NCBI GenBank assembly: GCA_032622095.1
Contig: CP136062.1
Span: 38,440,918-38,504,917, forward strand
Source: Siphonodentalium dalli
Lineage: Eukaryota; Mollusca; Scaphopoda; Gadilida; Siphonodentaliidae
Direction of reading: 5' to 3'
DNA length: 64,000 nucleotides
A program made the position numbers and the translations under genes. The notes beneath the pieces were generated by a model. The model was not told the origin of the DNA. It ran no database searches and saw nothing but the letters and a program-made list of their open reading frames with translations. Below are positions 22,837 through 35,050 of this stretch, piece by piece; position 1 is the first letter of the stretch, and each line of letters starts with the position of its first letter.

Positions 22837-23768
22837 TGACGGTGATGAAGCTGATCGAAGCCAGGTGCCGGAACTCTGACGCAATATCTGGTAGAGCGAA
22901 TACCGTAATTTACTGGACTAACTTGAAATCTGCTCTGTGCGTGGTTCCAAAAGCAGCAAGCACACTACTGCGCTCGGGAATATCGGACGAGTTGGAATCA
23001 AGAGTGGGAAAGCCGATGGTGGCCAAGGTCAAGGTCTGGAGTAGCCCGGATGTGTTCCGATACATGTTTGTGCGAAATCCTTGGTCGAGGTTATGGTCTG
23101 GATATGTCGATAAATTGGTGATGCTCGGATTCAGAAATAACAAATTCCCAATCTTCAATGCATTGAATCTGGGCGATTGTAGTAGAATTCCAACATTCGC
23201 AGAATTTATTGCATATCTCGCTAACCACGAGAACAATCCGGGAGTTATTAACCAGCATTGGGCCCCGATCACGTTGTTGTGTGATCCCTGTTACTTTAAA
23301 CCTCATTTCGTTGGTAAATTGGAAACGTTCGACGATGACCTGAAGTACATTGGACAAAAGCTTCACATTACTGACGAGATTCGTATTGCAAACGACAAAG
23401 AAGGTAAAGCTAGGAACAAATTCTTGATCCCAAATCAACTCAATTTTTACCTCAATAACAATGCATCGTGTGGCCTGTCTATTATGGGAATTTTGCATCG
23501 GATTTGGGTTGCTAGCATACTGACAGGTCGCATAAACAACAAAGCAGTCTTCCCCCAGGCTGAGCTCGAAGCGATCCAACCATTTACATTACAGCGATCG
23601 GATCTTATCGTTGACATATTTAAAAAGTACAGCCTTGAGGGGGAGGCTCGACGAGCGCAAAAGAATCTTCTACGAGATAATGCCTACGCGCAAATTCCAG
23701 ACGACCTTAAATCGCGCATCAGACGAATGTATAATGACGACTTTACGTTGTTTGGATACGACCCGTGA
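22836..23768 (+). CDS. Carbohydrate sulfotransferase (CHST8-14 type), 3' terminal exon
   Basis: Enzymes of this family (Sulfotransfer_2) move sulfate from PAPS to sugars of glycosaminoglycans or glycoproteins in the Golgi lumen. The exon has about 310 codons. Counting from V22 of the frame that opens at 22773, the 5'-phosphosulfate loop is CVVPKAAST (56-64), the 3'-phosphate site is MFVRNPWSRLWSGYVDK (98-114, with R101 and S109), a QHWAP..LLCDPC block spans 161-173, VGKLETFDDD 180-189 and the usual YNDDFTLFGYDP ends the protein. The start is set by an acceptor (CTCACTTTCCACAG) ending at 22835, in phase 0. The first ATG (22845) is inside the exon, and no membrane anchor is present, so upstream exons are expected but were not identified. 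The frame is intact with all key motifs, so it is probably functional. The sugar specificity cannot be read. Frames on the other strand are shadows. Confidence 0.92.
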   Translation: MTVMKLIEARCRNSDAISGRANTVIYWTNLKSALCVVPKAASTLLRSGISDELESRVGKPMVAKVKVWSSPDVFRYMFVRNPWSRLWSGYVDKLVMLGFRNNKFPIFNALNLGDCSRIPTFAEFIAYLANHENNPGVINQHWAPITLLCDPCYFKPHFVGKLETFDDDLKYIGQKLHITDEIRIANDKEGKARNKFLIPNQLNFYLNNNASCGLSIMGILHRIWVASILTGRINNKAVFPQAELEAIQPFTLQRSDLIVDIFKKYSLEGEARRAQKNLLRDNAYAQIPDDLKSRIRRMYNDDFTLFGYDP

Positions 23769-23809
23769 CGACTGCCATTGTACCTGAAGATTGTCCGTGA
23801 ACTAGGAAG

Positions 23810-24320
23810 CCACCCCTTGCCAAGTGGTCCTGCTAATATGCTATGATGCTGGTGGTCCTGCTGAATTGCTATGATGCGCATAGGGCAAACTGATGTCGTT
23901 ATGAAATAGTACCGTTATATTTTCTAAAGTTATCATTTTCGCGGTGTTTGACTAATCAGAGCGATTTGAGAAAAAACAGGTGTTCGTATGAAACACTCAG
24001 GAACATATATATTTTTGAAAAATATCATAATGCCTGCGCTGGTGTTCCTAAAATTACGGAATAACCCATCTTGATCATAGTCAATATTCAACAATTTATA
24101 CATTTAGTATTAAAAATATTTCGCAATAAATATATTTTTGAATGTTTGATGCGCATAATGGCTTTTCCTGGATATGTTCAGTTATCGAAACACCGCGATA
24201 AAGATAAATTAAACAAATATAACGGTACTTTTTTATAACAACATCATTTTGCCCTAACATCATCATAGCAATTCATCAGGACCCAACCGCATCATAGCCG
24301 GAACACTTGACCAGGGGTGG
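23810..24320. mobile_element. MITE directly downstream of the sulfotransferase stop
   Basis: The left end CCACCCCTTGCCAAGTGGTC and the right end GAACACTTGACCAGGGGTGG are inverted repeats. Pairing continues inward for about 100 bp (GCTGAATTGCTATGATG, AGGGCAAACTGATG, AGTACCGTTATAT). AAG flanks both sides. It begins 42 bp after the stop codon, so it probably forms part of the 3' untranslated region. An AATAAA at 24125-24130 lies inside it. A half copy is at 32138-32250. Confidence 0.8.
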
Positions 24321-25385
24321 AAGCCTGTTCTTGATCTTGAGAGGTTTCCGGCGACCTTGTAGGACCGTGATTCGGGTTGTCTAAATGTCTGCGTTCATGC
24401 ATTCTGGAAATGGTTGAATCTGAACATGCAATGATTGTATTCAGTATGCAACGTTGTCAGCTGTTTAATTTTTGTTTTCGTTTGGACGTTAATCATTATC
24501 GTGTTATTTGTTATACATTATAGTGTTATTTGTTATACATTTGTTATTTGTTGATGTTAACATTGTTCACCCTAGCGTGGTAAGTTCTTCACAACAGAAC
24601 ATTACGATATAAAGGGACATAATGCATTCACAGTGGGAACACGTGTGTGGGGTGGTCATAAATTGTAAAACAGTCATCACTAAAAACATGGAGAAAGAAA
24701 CCCTCTTTCTTATTTGTATTAATAACTCTCCAGATAAAGCATTTAAAACATGTGTTATATAAATCATACTGCGTTAGTGCCAGTCATGTGATCAACATAT
24801 AGCAGAGAAAATTATGATAAATTCGTAACAAACGTTAGGTAACATATTAGATACATAGATATATTGTGTATGTATTATGTGCATATATTTCGTATATTTA
24901 TCGAATTATTTGGCCACCGGATTGAAACGAGAGCGATAAATTGCATGCACTACACCCCATTCCCTGTAATTATTTGAATGCGGTTCGGTTCTACACCCGG
25001 TTCTGTAGTTATACGCCTTGCGGTGTGTTAGTTTCTACATTGTCGAATTTCAAACTAAACCGGAGCGTATTTCAAAGTAATTTTGACTATCTCTTCATTT
25101 CACATTGTTTATAAAATTCAACATAAAAAATTTAAAAAGTAGAATTGAGCATTTATATTTGTCTACCGTTGTCATCGGTACCCGATGTTGTAACGTTTGA
25201 CTGAAATAAATGCTAAATTTCTTAAGGAGGCAACCCATTCGTGAATTATTAAAAAAAATCCCAATTTCAGACAATAAATTTGAATGAAAATATCATTCTT
25301 TATAACTAACGTATTTTTTAAAATAGAAAGCAATCATTTATTCGTGCAGATCGATAGACAGTTTGACGGGAAATATTAAAAAAAA
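24321..25385. other. Non-coding stretch, no gene recognised
   Basis: AT-rich DNA with short direct repeats (GTGTTATTTGTTATACATT at about 24500-24550). No credible exon or element termini. Confidence 0.4.
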
Positions 25386-25815
25386 CAAAAACACTGCATT
25401 ATCTTGACTATCTAGAATATGCTCTCAGTCTATCATCTGAAAGCACGACTGTCTGCTAGTAAATAAATAAAATCGTTTTCACTACATATATAGTATTTGG
25501 CAGCCATTTGCTGGACTATTTATGTATCGGTGTAAAGGACCCAAACAACATAAAACAACAAATATTCAGCCCCGTTCTCAATAACCTGGCAGATATAAAT
25601 ACTCATTATATATTGATTCGTGCTTTCAGACATTATGTAGTTTCATGGTAATTTTTCCAAATAAAATAGTTCTGAAAATGGCTGCGAAAAAAACTAACAT
25701 ATGCAACGAATTTTTTTTTTTTTTCTCGCAGACAGTCATGACTTCAGATGGTAGACTGAGCGCATTCCCTGGTTGGGTTGATATTATAGATAATGCAGTC
25801 TGTTTTTTTTTAATA
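25386..25815. mobile_element. Degenerate foldback, about 430 bp
   Basis: The left block CACTGCATTATCTTGA...CTCAGTCTATCATCTGAA...GACTGTCTGC pairs with the right block GCAGACAGTC...TTCAGATGGTAGACTGAG...TAGATAATGCAGTC. The arms are about 75 bp with several mismatches and indels. The open frame at 25645-25971 overlaps it and contains a poly-Phe run from a T tract, so it is not a credible gene. Confidence 0.55.
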
Positions 25816-26770
25816 TTTCCTGTCAAACCGTTTTATAAAGCACTATTTTTCATACTTCGAACATATCTCTCACACTGTGATGGTAAAGAGTTGCTGCTAT
25901 ATAGTACTACAGCTTATACACTATTTATAAGGGATAATGATTTGTTGTCCTTCAAATTGATACATGTATAGCTAGAAATTGAGATTTTTTTGAAAATTCA
26001 GATGGGTCGCCTTCTAAAAGATAACTGTTATGTCTGGTGTTGAATTGTGCAGGCAGAAAGTCGCAGGATTAACGCCATGCAACAATCCGATAAATGAATG
26101 ACATTTGTTCCAGTGTCAGAATATAACTTTCGAGGAGGTGTGGTTTAGTGTGATGCTGTCCTCGTGACCACACACATAATCTAAGCTATATTTCTATCGG
26201 ACACTTAATGACTGAATATCAGCCTAAGTATTGTCAGGTCTACTTTTTTCGGCGACAAATAACGCTAAGACTAATTTGTCACATCATGCAGTGGTCACGA
26301 CGGAGACGACATGCTAACTTGACAAGACGTGTCGTGGCTTGTAAAATCTTGTCTGGATTCTCGTCATGACTTCTTCATTTTTCGTTTTCATTAAGCGAAC
26401 CAACAAAATTGGTCTAAATTAAATTAATAAACCTAAATCGCATCTGAATTCTTCGTAAGTTGTGAAGTAGTATAGATACTTTCATTTTTATCGCGATTCT
26501 TCATTTCCAATTCCGCGGTTTTTTTTTTGCAATCTCCACACGGTTGCTAACCGAAAGTCAAGTGACAATTTCTCCAAAATCTATGCCCGCGATCTTGAAA
26601 AATCACTGATGGATATAGAAACAAATATGACGTCATTCACCTGCCTTAGGTATTTGCACCCTTGTTGGTTGCTATAACTCCATAGAACCTAATTTGGAAC
26701 CGAATCTCATTGAAATGGTCGAGAGTGTTCCGTAGATCGACTGAACTAAACAAACGAATTCTGAATCCCT
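25816..26770. other. Non-coding stretch, no gene recognised
   Basis: No repeat structure or domain-coding frame found. Short T tracts at about 26520. Confidence 0.4.
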
Positions 26771-26773
26771 TTA

Positions 26774-27195
26774 GGCTACGTTCATACGCTGGCAAGTTTG
26801 CACGGTATGTTTTTGCGGGCATTTCGTCATGGGGAAAACCACATGGTGCCAGAATATGAACGGAACCGTGCACATAGCATGCATCTTTACCAACGCGAAA
26901 GGCATGAGAAGTAACATTTATCTAATTCCACTTGTAACAGTGCTATTGGAATTTGCCTTCAAATACCTGCATATGTATGATTTATTCTTGCGAGATAATT
27001 CCATGATATTTACAGGCAAATCCCGGTAGCATCGTTACTAGTGGAACTACAGAGATTTTACTTCGCACGTAGTTAGCTGTGGCACATATGCACTTTTTGT
27101 GCTTGTTTCCGTTCATATTATGGCACCATATCGTTTTCTACGACAAAATGACTGCAAACCATACCGTGCAAACTTGCCAGTGTATGAACGTACCC
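26774..27195. mobile_element. PIF/Harbinger-like MITE, TTA target duplication
   Basis: The left end GGCTACGTTCATACGCTGGC and the right end GCCAGTGTATGAACGTACCC are inverted repeats that continue inward (AAGTTTGCACGGTATG against CATACCGTGCAAACTT). TTA lies immediately outside both ends (26771-26773 and 27196-27198), the 3 bp target typical of PIF/Harbinger elements. At 422 bp it is non-coding; open frames on both strands inside it are artefacts. Confidence 0.8.
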
Positions 27196-27198
27196 TTA

Positions 27199-28866
27199 AA
27201 GTACCGTGCACCCTTCCATATGTTGGTTAGTTAGATGACAGAAGGTTATGTTAATTTAAAATAGACAACACACTGATCCCCAAAGGGCTATCCAGGAAAA
27301 GATGAGACATTGAGAGCTGTTATTGAAATGTTCTCATTCATTGAAACGACTTGCTTCTATTCGCCACATGTTCAAAACACTATTGTACACAAACACGTAA
27401 CGCCTGGTCCGAATTGACCAATCATAAACATTAACATAATTACAATATATTGACAAATGAAATAAATAATTGAACTCATAAAACACAAAACGAATATTGC
27501 ACTAAAACATGTTGATAGGCCATATGCATGTTTTGCTATCGTATGTATACACTGCCGACAATATAGAGAGCGGTTCAAAATCGCAAATCGCGAAATACCG
27601 ATCTGGCAAAATTTGGTAACAGATTTAGACAAAATCAGATGTCATTTCAGACTTATCAGAACTAAAGAACATAATAAATATATTCGTAATGTTGTAATGC
27701 ACGAAAAATCAAATTAATAACCAGACATTGGTAAATCATGCGCACTCGTATTATGACGTACGCAATCAAAATCTGGTAGAAATGTGGCTTGAAATTGTTT
27801 TATTGAGCGAGAATTGTCATTGGAAATGTTGTGGGGGGTGGAACGTGCAACTGGCCCTGAAGATACATAATCCCCGATCTCTTTCTTTTACGAAGGCAAG
27901 CTCCACGCTGAGCAGTCTCCTGCACATGACTTATACCGCTGCCCGCACTTTCATGTAGCATACGAACGTCTCAAATAAATGTGACAACTCATTCTGCATT
28001 ATTCTCAGAAACTGTCCATGTTCATTTGAAAATTATCTAGATCAAGCCAGAATGAATTGTAACTGACAAAACAGACATAGCGTAGCGAGGGGACTGAACT
28101 ATGTTTTGCAGCTTGTAACGAAGGTTCTCCATTAGAGGTCACGTGGCCTGCGTACCGTTTATGAAGTTCGCAACGGCTGTTTCTCGCAATTTCATCCATA
28201 TGCAGACACAACTTATTCGATTTATATGCTATACGCTCTTAAAGCGACATATAACATTCAAGCCTCACATTAAAACCCATTGATTTCACGCATTCGTCGT
28301 GCCCCATAGGTTAGTCAGGTTCTCACACACGTACGTGTAACGTGTGATACTAAGCTAATGCACCAGCGGTCAAAGTCACATGATTTCTCGGCGCGAAAAA
28401 CACGTTTATTAAGGCGCAAGGTATAGTAGCAGTTGTAAAGAATAGTTGGTGGTGAGGGCAAGCTGCGACCACCCGTACGCTTAATTCACTTCCATCAACA
28501 TAATATTCCTCCGAGACAAATTAATCCCATTTCTCACACTGTTTGCATAGCGTTGGTCTCGTCGGCCTTTTGGTTAATAGCATATTTGATAAATCTTCTT
28601 TGTCACACGTTTCGTAAGATACAGATTGAATTAAAATAAACTTCTGAACGGAATTGCCGTGTACGTGTTAGGCGAACTGGTCATGTAAGCCAGGTGAATT
28701 GTAATGGTAAAATAAGTTACAAGTTAAAGTTTGTGTGGCTGCACATGGCTATTGAAATATATAGATAGTGTAACTACATGAACTATACATGTAATATAGA
28801 CGACTGATTACGCCCGATACTTGGGGAATGCTCACTTGATGCAACACTGTCTACGTTTTTCACTTT
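27199..28866. other. Non-coding stretch, no gene recognised
   Basis: Two short open frames, at 27728-27958 (+) and 28005-28211 (-), have somewhat more even composition than the surroundings but no domain that I recognise and no convincing splice signals. Confidence 0.35.
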
Positions 28867-29277
28867 AAGGCCCAATTAACTATCGAATGCCCAGATCACA
28901 TTATACACAACATATTCCATTTGATATACCACTTGAAAGAGGCACTAAACATTTTCATTCCACCAAAATACGGAACAGCTGTGGCCCAGGAGAGTCAATC
29001 GAGCGATAGTCTCATATTCAACCCCAAGACTTTTCCGGTTATTTACCCCAGAATGCATAATAATTCATAACCCAGATCGTTATCTTCCATTAGAAATAAT
29101 AATTTGGCAGTACAGACCAGACCAAAATTAAGCACTGACCACACGTCGGTACCTTGACGGAAAAAATACTCAGTTTATTCGACGTGATAAGTTGATAATA
29201 CAATGTTGGAGCATCCTCCTCCAAATAATGTAACATTTGGAGTATGCTGTATATAATGTGAAACTTAAGTGGTCCTT
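28867..29277. mobile_element. Diverged MITE of the AAGGCCCA family
   Basis: The left end TTAAGGCCCAATTAACTATC and the right end ACTTAAGTGGTCCTTTAA resemble the termini of 11166-11622 with several substitutions. Interior phrases such as CAGTTTATTC..GATAAGTTGATAAT match the truncated copy at 6471-6912. Non-coding. Confidence 0.6.
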
Positions 29278-29407
29278 TAATTATAAAAGGCAAACGAGAT
29301 ATACCCACGCTTGGCGTTCGCGGATATGTTTGAAACTTCGCGGAAATCAATACGCGTCAACCACAAACATATGAACAGTGAGAGATTTGTCTCATAATTC
29401 TCTTGAT

Positions 29408-29888
29408 TACCTTACTCGTATTTAAATTCATGCAGTACTATTTTTCACGCATCCATCGGTGCGCGAATTTAAAACTGAGCGAAAAATAGTACGACTCCCC
29501 AAGTTTAATCTAAGCCACAGTCCATAGAAAGTACAAGAGGGCCATGCTGCTGAATTTAGCTAGATATTAAGAACGGATGAATATGCATATATTTACATTC
29601 GACCAACCGCTATCAAGACCATTGCTCGCAATGCCAAGAGGCAAACCATGACAACTTAGTCTACACGATGTAAATCCACCGCGAATGTGTTTAATATACA
29701 TGTACACATATACTATCTCGGCAATGACCAAGAACCGAAACTTTCATCGACTTCAAGATATACGAAAATAATACGAAATCATTTTTGTCAGTTTTGAATT
29801 CGCGCAGCTAGGTGCGCGAATTTAAAGTACGCGAATTCAAAACTGAGCGAAAACTAGTACTACGCGAATTTAAATACGAGTAAGGTAG
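29408..29888. mobile_element. Foldback with TACCTTACTCGTATTTAAAT termini
   Basis: The left end TACCTTACTCGTATTTAAAT and the right end ATTTAAATACGAGTAAGGTA are perfect inverted repeats. Inside, GCGAATTTAAAACTGAGCGAAAAA-type words recur at about 29462 and 29815-29860. The 480 bp unit is non-coding. The target duplication is not resolved. Confidence 0.7.
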
Positions 29889-30272
29889 CTAACGATTTAA
29901 CAGGTATCAAGATTCACGTCGCGACATTAGTTAAAATATAGCTTCATTTTTTTTTATATTTGATTCGCGCTTGTCACATATTTGAAGTTTCCTATGGACC
30001 TTGAATGACCTAAACCAGTTCTTCAAAACCGGAACGTCAGAGTCCGTAACAGTTTTCTGTTAACCGTGGGTAGAATTAACGGTACTCAATCCGATTCGAT
30101 GGTCCCCAAATCATCATATTCCAACAACATTTTTTGAAATGCCGCTTCAGTTATCAGAATCGATTAGTAAACTATATATAAACTCATCAAAAAAGTAAGT
30201 TCCCCCTCATATAATGGCCTTAATCACCTATGTTATTTGAAGGGATCCCTGTCCCATATGACGGCCCAATCC

Positions 30273-31371
30273 GGTGTTACCGCCATCGATTTACTGAAGA
30301 CAAACAAGCCTATGATGCATGTAGCTCGAAGAATGTATTTACCTTGGTCATCCTATAATCCCCGCTGCGGGCAGTAAACCCCGGTACGGGCGTCAGCAAA
30401 CCGCATATCGGGCTATAACAGTTAAGAGTATTCCACACTTGGGCTAGTCTAATATCGGCTCTAGAGAAAAACAATTAGTCGAGCGCATTCGAAATTTCGG
30501 GGTAAATTTAAGTTTAATTCAGCAAAACTTTCACCGCAGACACTTCTCGAATTTAAAAAAAAAGAAAGAAAAACATGGATCAGTCTATATCATGGGACAC
30601 TCTACCCGTGGCGTTTTTTATACTAAAAAACCCCAATTCCCCATCCAGTAACCCGAATAGAGACATCGATAATGTGGGCATGCAGGAGTAAACTCGGATG
30701 CGGGTAAAAATCTTGCCCGCGTCGGGGTTTACTCCGACAGTTTGGAGTGCCACATGCAATTGTCAATATTTTCCTAATTGCAGCAAATTCTAATGTGAAT
30801 GTAGATTTAGTTTCCTAAACTATCTATATCAATGGAACGTTGTACAAATTTATCACCACGCACTCCTATATTGAAGCTGAAAACACACAACATTGAAACA
30901 TGGAAGCTACTCTCGCACTTCATCGCTACTCTCGCACTTCATCGCTACCATCGCACTTCATCGACCATTTCGTCACTTTGTTGAGCTTTATTCGTCGAAA
31001 TGTTAACATTTGGTTGAAGCTGGGTTCATATCGCACCTCGTGGATCCGGAATTGAAAAATAGAAAAACAATAAAAAAAATATTCCTCAAAACAAAACTAC
31101 CTGTACTTTTCACTTGTGCTCGCAACGGGGTTTACTCAATATTTGCTCGCAGCGGGTATTATAGGATGACCAGCGTGGTATTTCACCGAATGCAACAAGA
31201 AAACACGCCACATTTCAAGATGCTGGCTGTGCAAAAGAATGCTTCAGAACGGGACAATCTTCACATGGGCAAGTTTCTTGAAAATGATTTTTCTTATCGC
31301 ATGCATTCGGTGAAAAAATAGCGGCCTGCATTACGGGTTGTTTGTCTTCATTAAATCGATGGCGATAACAC
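30273..31371. mobile_element. Inverted-repeat element of about 1.1 kb
   Basis: TGTTACCGCCATCGATTTAC and GTAAATCGATGGCGATAACA-type ends (the right end has A for C at one position) pair over about 33 bp. Second-tier blocks also pair: ATCCTATAATCCCCGCTGCG near 30351 with CGCAGCGGGTATTATAGGAT near 31147. A small palindrome (GGAGTAAACTC...GAGTAAACC-like) lies at 30685-30735 and three CTCGCACTTCATCG words at 30910-30962. The 103-codon open frame at 31010-31321 lies within it and has no recognisable domain. Confidence 0.65.
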
Positions 31372-31384
31372 ATTTTTTGTCTGT

Positions 31385-31870
31385 TCTGGCAATTCCCAAT
31401 TATAGCTACAGCTGTGTGTAGCTATTGCATCTACATTTGACTTTCGTAAAACAATATTTTGCCAATTTGCATTGCATGCATTATCCCGAGCTGTTGCAAC
31501 TCAGGTTGAGGTGTATTGTGTTGTTACAATTTATGAACTCACATCCGAAGACATTTCGGTTGCACCAGCTTGTGGAATATCAGAAGCACAGCTAAGTGAC
31601 ATGAGACTCGGATTCTTCTTCTATTTAGGTGCAGTTGTCAGGAAAAAATAACAGTATTGGAATATGTTATTAATTATACATGGACATGGCAAACAATATT
31701 AATTTACTAAGAGTATAATCAAATCTTGTTCTTGTATATTTAAATGATTGTTTGTTGGATTGGGTTATCTCTCTCTTCAACCATATTCATCCATCACCAA
31801 TAGCCATATGTAGCTACAATAGCTACATATATGGCAATTGTAGCTATAATTGGGAATTGCCAGACCTGGT
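31385..31870. repeat. Inverted pair of TGGCAATTCCCAATTATAGC blocks
   Basis: TGGCAATTCCCAATTATAGC at 31388 reappears inverted as GCTATAATTGGGAATTGCCA at about 31843, with TAGCTACA words beside both. They probably bound a small non-coding element of about 480 bp. Open frames here run through the repeat and are not credible. Confidence 0.55.
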
Positions 31871-32137
31871 CGTATGGGGCAGGGATCTTCAAGTGCATGT
31901 AGTGAACCATTATATGGGGGCGAATAAATTCCGTTATAGGAGAGTAATGGAGCAGATTTCCGACGTAAACCGGCGTATGTAACAACCGATATCGCAAGTT
32001 CGTTTATGTCCAAGGATGTGGTCGAGCAATAAGAGGGGCGGCTGAACCAGGAATGAGTCCACAACCGGCCAAGTAGGCGGGAGCCAGTGCAATGTATCTA
32101 CCCCGTCACCACAATGTCTCTACCCCCGGCATCATAA

Positions 32138-32250
32138 CCACCCCTGGTCAAGTGGTCCTGCTAATGCAGTTGAGTCCTGCTGAATTGCTATGATTGTGTT
32201 AGGGCAAACTGATGCTGTTCATAAAAAGTACCGTTTTTGTTTTATAACGT
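32138..32250 (+). mobile_element. Half copy of the 23810-24320 MITE
   Basis: Starts CCACCCCTGGTCAAGTGGTC and matches the left arm of the element after the sulfotransferase stop, through GCTGAATTGCTATGAT and AGGGCAAACTGATG to AAAAAGTACCGTT. The right arm was not found nearby. Confidence 0.75.
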
Positions 32251-32880
32251 CCTATTCGCGGTGTTCGATAATCTGAATGAGTATCAAACAGTCAAACACA
32301 TATTTATTGAAAAATATCTCTAATATCTGTCGTATTAGTTGTGTGAAGGAATAAGACTGTTCTCTGTATAAATTGTATTCATCTCTAACATCGTGTGGTA
32401 AGCAGCAAGTGTATGTAGCAATACATAATGGTGAATCATTTGGATGCCATGAAAGAAAGGCGTCGCTTATTAATTAGCGATTCCATGTTGGCATCTGTCA
32501 GATATGTCTGAAGAGCCAGAACTAAGTACAGAGTAGATTAATGTTGGTTTATATATACGCTAATGACTTATAGCGGTCATTAGTATATCTCTTTGTCTGT
32601 ACTGACCGATGGATGAACTGAAGTTGTTACCTAAGACTTTCTATCCTTTGTGGCTAGCCTTGCATAACTCATAGGTCGTGGCCAGCAGGTCGCGCCAGGG
32701 TCAGACCATGTGGAATGTTTTGGGGCTGCTAGAGTTCAGATTATATTCCCTCTTCCCATCAATAAGTTAAGATAGATATATTTAGTATGTACCATCACGT
32801 CCCTTGAATAAGATAAGGGATAGGGGTGCATTACTCTACAGTTGTTGAACATCGATTAAAACTATATATACACGAACACC
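32251..32880. other. Non-coding stretch, no gene recognised
   Basis: No open frame of note and no internal repeat resolved. Confidence 0.35.
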
Positions 32881-33670
32881 ACATACATTAACATATGTTA
32901 CCACTACTATATAGCCACACATGGGTATACCCATACACACAACACATGGCCATATAGCCGTGAGTAACCATGCAGGCACAGGCACAGGCACAGGTATACT
33001 CCTACACTTCACCCATGAACATAGTCACGACCTGTATACCCATTCACTACATTAATGAACATGCAGCAACCTTGTGCATACCTAATCGTCGCACCATTAG
33101 TCATACAGTCACTCCGTGTATATGTATAAATATTTGCCACATGCATGGCCATTTATGCACTCATGATATACATATACACCCCAACGAGGACAATATAGTC
33201 ACTCCCGGTATACATTTTCTCCACGTTCATGACCATACATCAATTATTGTTTACACATTTGCCTCATCAGTGGACATACAGTCACTCTCTGTATATACAT
33301 ATATATAAATATTTGCGACACCCATGGCCATATAGCCACTCAAGATATACATATACACCCAACCCAACCCAAAACCACAGTCACTACATGTCTATATAGT
33401 ATACAAATAAACCGCACCAATTGCATTATAGTCCTTCTTGATATACCAATGTCCCGCACCGCGCAAACGGACATTTCACACACCCCAAACGTGCATATGC
33501 ACCTCACCATGACAATTCAGCCTCTCTGTGTATACTCATGAACCACACTCGTGACCATAAAATCACTCCTTGTATAACAATTTAACCACCATTAATGTTG
33601 CCAAACTGGCACTCCCTATATAAATATTGGCCACAGCATGGCCACACAGCCACTCAAGATATGCAAGTGC
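32880..33670 (+). repeat. Degenerate minisatellite rich in CATATACACCC / CCATGACCATA
   Basis: Phrases such as CACCCATGGCCATATAGCCA, CAGTCACTCCCTGTATAC and CATATACACCC recur every 45-65 bp with drift. It also contains a CAGGCA run at about 32972. The 112-codon open frame at 32970-33308 is a translation of the repeats. Confidence 0.75.
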
Positions 33671-34290
33671 TCTCGTCTTGTAGATAATGAGTCGAAACGT
33701 AATGTGACACTTGCTTAGTATGACACATAGTCATCGATCTACAAATGATGATGATCTAATTCATTTTGGCATCTTTTCAACTCATTTGGGAGTAATTTCC
33801 AAAAATGTCTAAACGCTACTTTGGGCATGAAATAAAATCTTGTTTTTGTGGGGTACGTTCTAAAGCTATTTTCAAAATTCCATTAAACCGCTCCAGGGCC
33901 CAGCTTCCACCTCAACATTCGTGTCATTAGAACGGGGAACAATTTGTCTGCGAAAAATGGTGACCTTGGTCATCATATATTTAGCCTCAAATATATCCTG
34001 CCCTTTCTTTTGACATACATACATTTATGTACCACCTTCATTGTGCAAGGACATTATATGACGTATGGGAGGTAAGTCATTATTTATTTCCCTATACTTA
34101 TGTTGACAAACGGAAAGGCCGCATTACCCGTCAGTCAGTGCTCCATTCTGACTTGTTATTGTCATTCCCGAGGGCTAGGTGTGATTTTCGTTGACCAGGA
34201 CAGATGTGTCACCTTGTCATACAACAACGTACGTGTATTTTTTAGCCTATACTTACCTGTATTGGTTGGTTGTAGTATTGGTTAATTCAT
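33671..34290. other. Non-repetitive interruption of the minisatellite
   Basis: Between the two minisatellite blocks lies ordinary sequence with an open frame at 34100-34285 (+) of unknown meaning. No domain recognised. Confidence 0.35.
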
Positions 34291-35050
34291 GACCACAGGG
34301 TCACTCCAGGTGTATATACCTCATCAATCACCATAGCGTTCGTCTAGATGTACCTATACCCCGCACACACGATCATTCGCACACTTCAGACTGGCCAATA
34401 CAGCTCAACCATGACAATGCATCCACTCGCTGTATTATTACACACCCCATCCATGAGCATTCAGTTATTCACTGTTTACCGGTACACACACCAATGGCAA
34501 TACAACCACAATGGATAAACATATATATCCCACCATGACCACGATGTCACTATATATATATATACACAAGCCCACCAATGACCATCAAACTACTCCACTG
34601 TACTCCAGGTATGCATATACACTTCAACAACATTGACCGTGCAGTCATTCCATGTACACATATACACATTGTCCATTGCCATACAGTCAACGCATGTATA
34701 CATATACACCCACCCATCACAATACAACCACCCAATGTACGCATGTACACCCCACCCATGACCACACAGTCACGCCATATATACATAAACAACACAAAGA
34801 TGGACAATGCAGCTAATATCGCTATACACATACACCACTGCCATGGCCAGACAGCCACGCCCTGTTTTCATGTTCACCTCACACATGACCATAAGCTACT
34901 CATTATATACATATACATCTCAACGTGACCACCCCATATATGACTATATAGTCACACATTGTATAACTATTCACATGATTCATGGATACAATAACTCCCC
35001 GTATACATACTCACATCACCTATCACCATGCAGTCAAAAGACATACACAA
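34291..35050 (+). repeat. Second block of the same degenerate minisatellite
   Basis: The same words as in 32880-33670 (CCACCCATGACCACACAGTC, GTATACATATACACC). Open frames on both strands, up to 116 codons, come from the repeat. Confidence 0.75.

Noticed and set aside
22910-23579. Minus-strand open frames of 120 and 162 codons opposite the sulfotransferase
   Set aside because: Antisense shadows of a clearly recognised coding exon.
25645-25971. 108-codon open frame with hydrophobic stretches
   Set aside because: Phenylalanine runs come from T tracts and the frame crosses a degenerate foldback.
27728-27958. Possible remnant of a second sulfotransferase (FTKASSTLSSLL)
   Set aside because: Resemblance to the PKAAST loop is limited to a few residues, with no other family block nearby.
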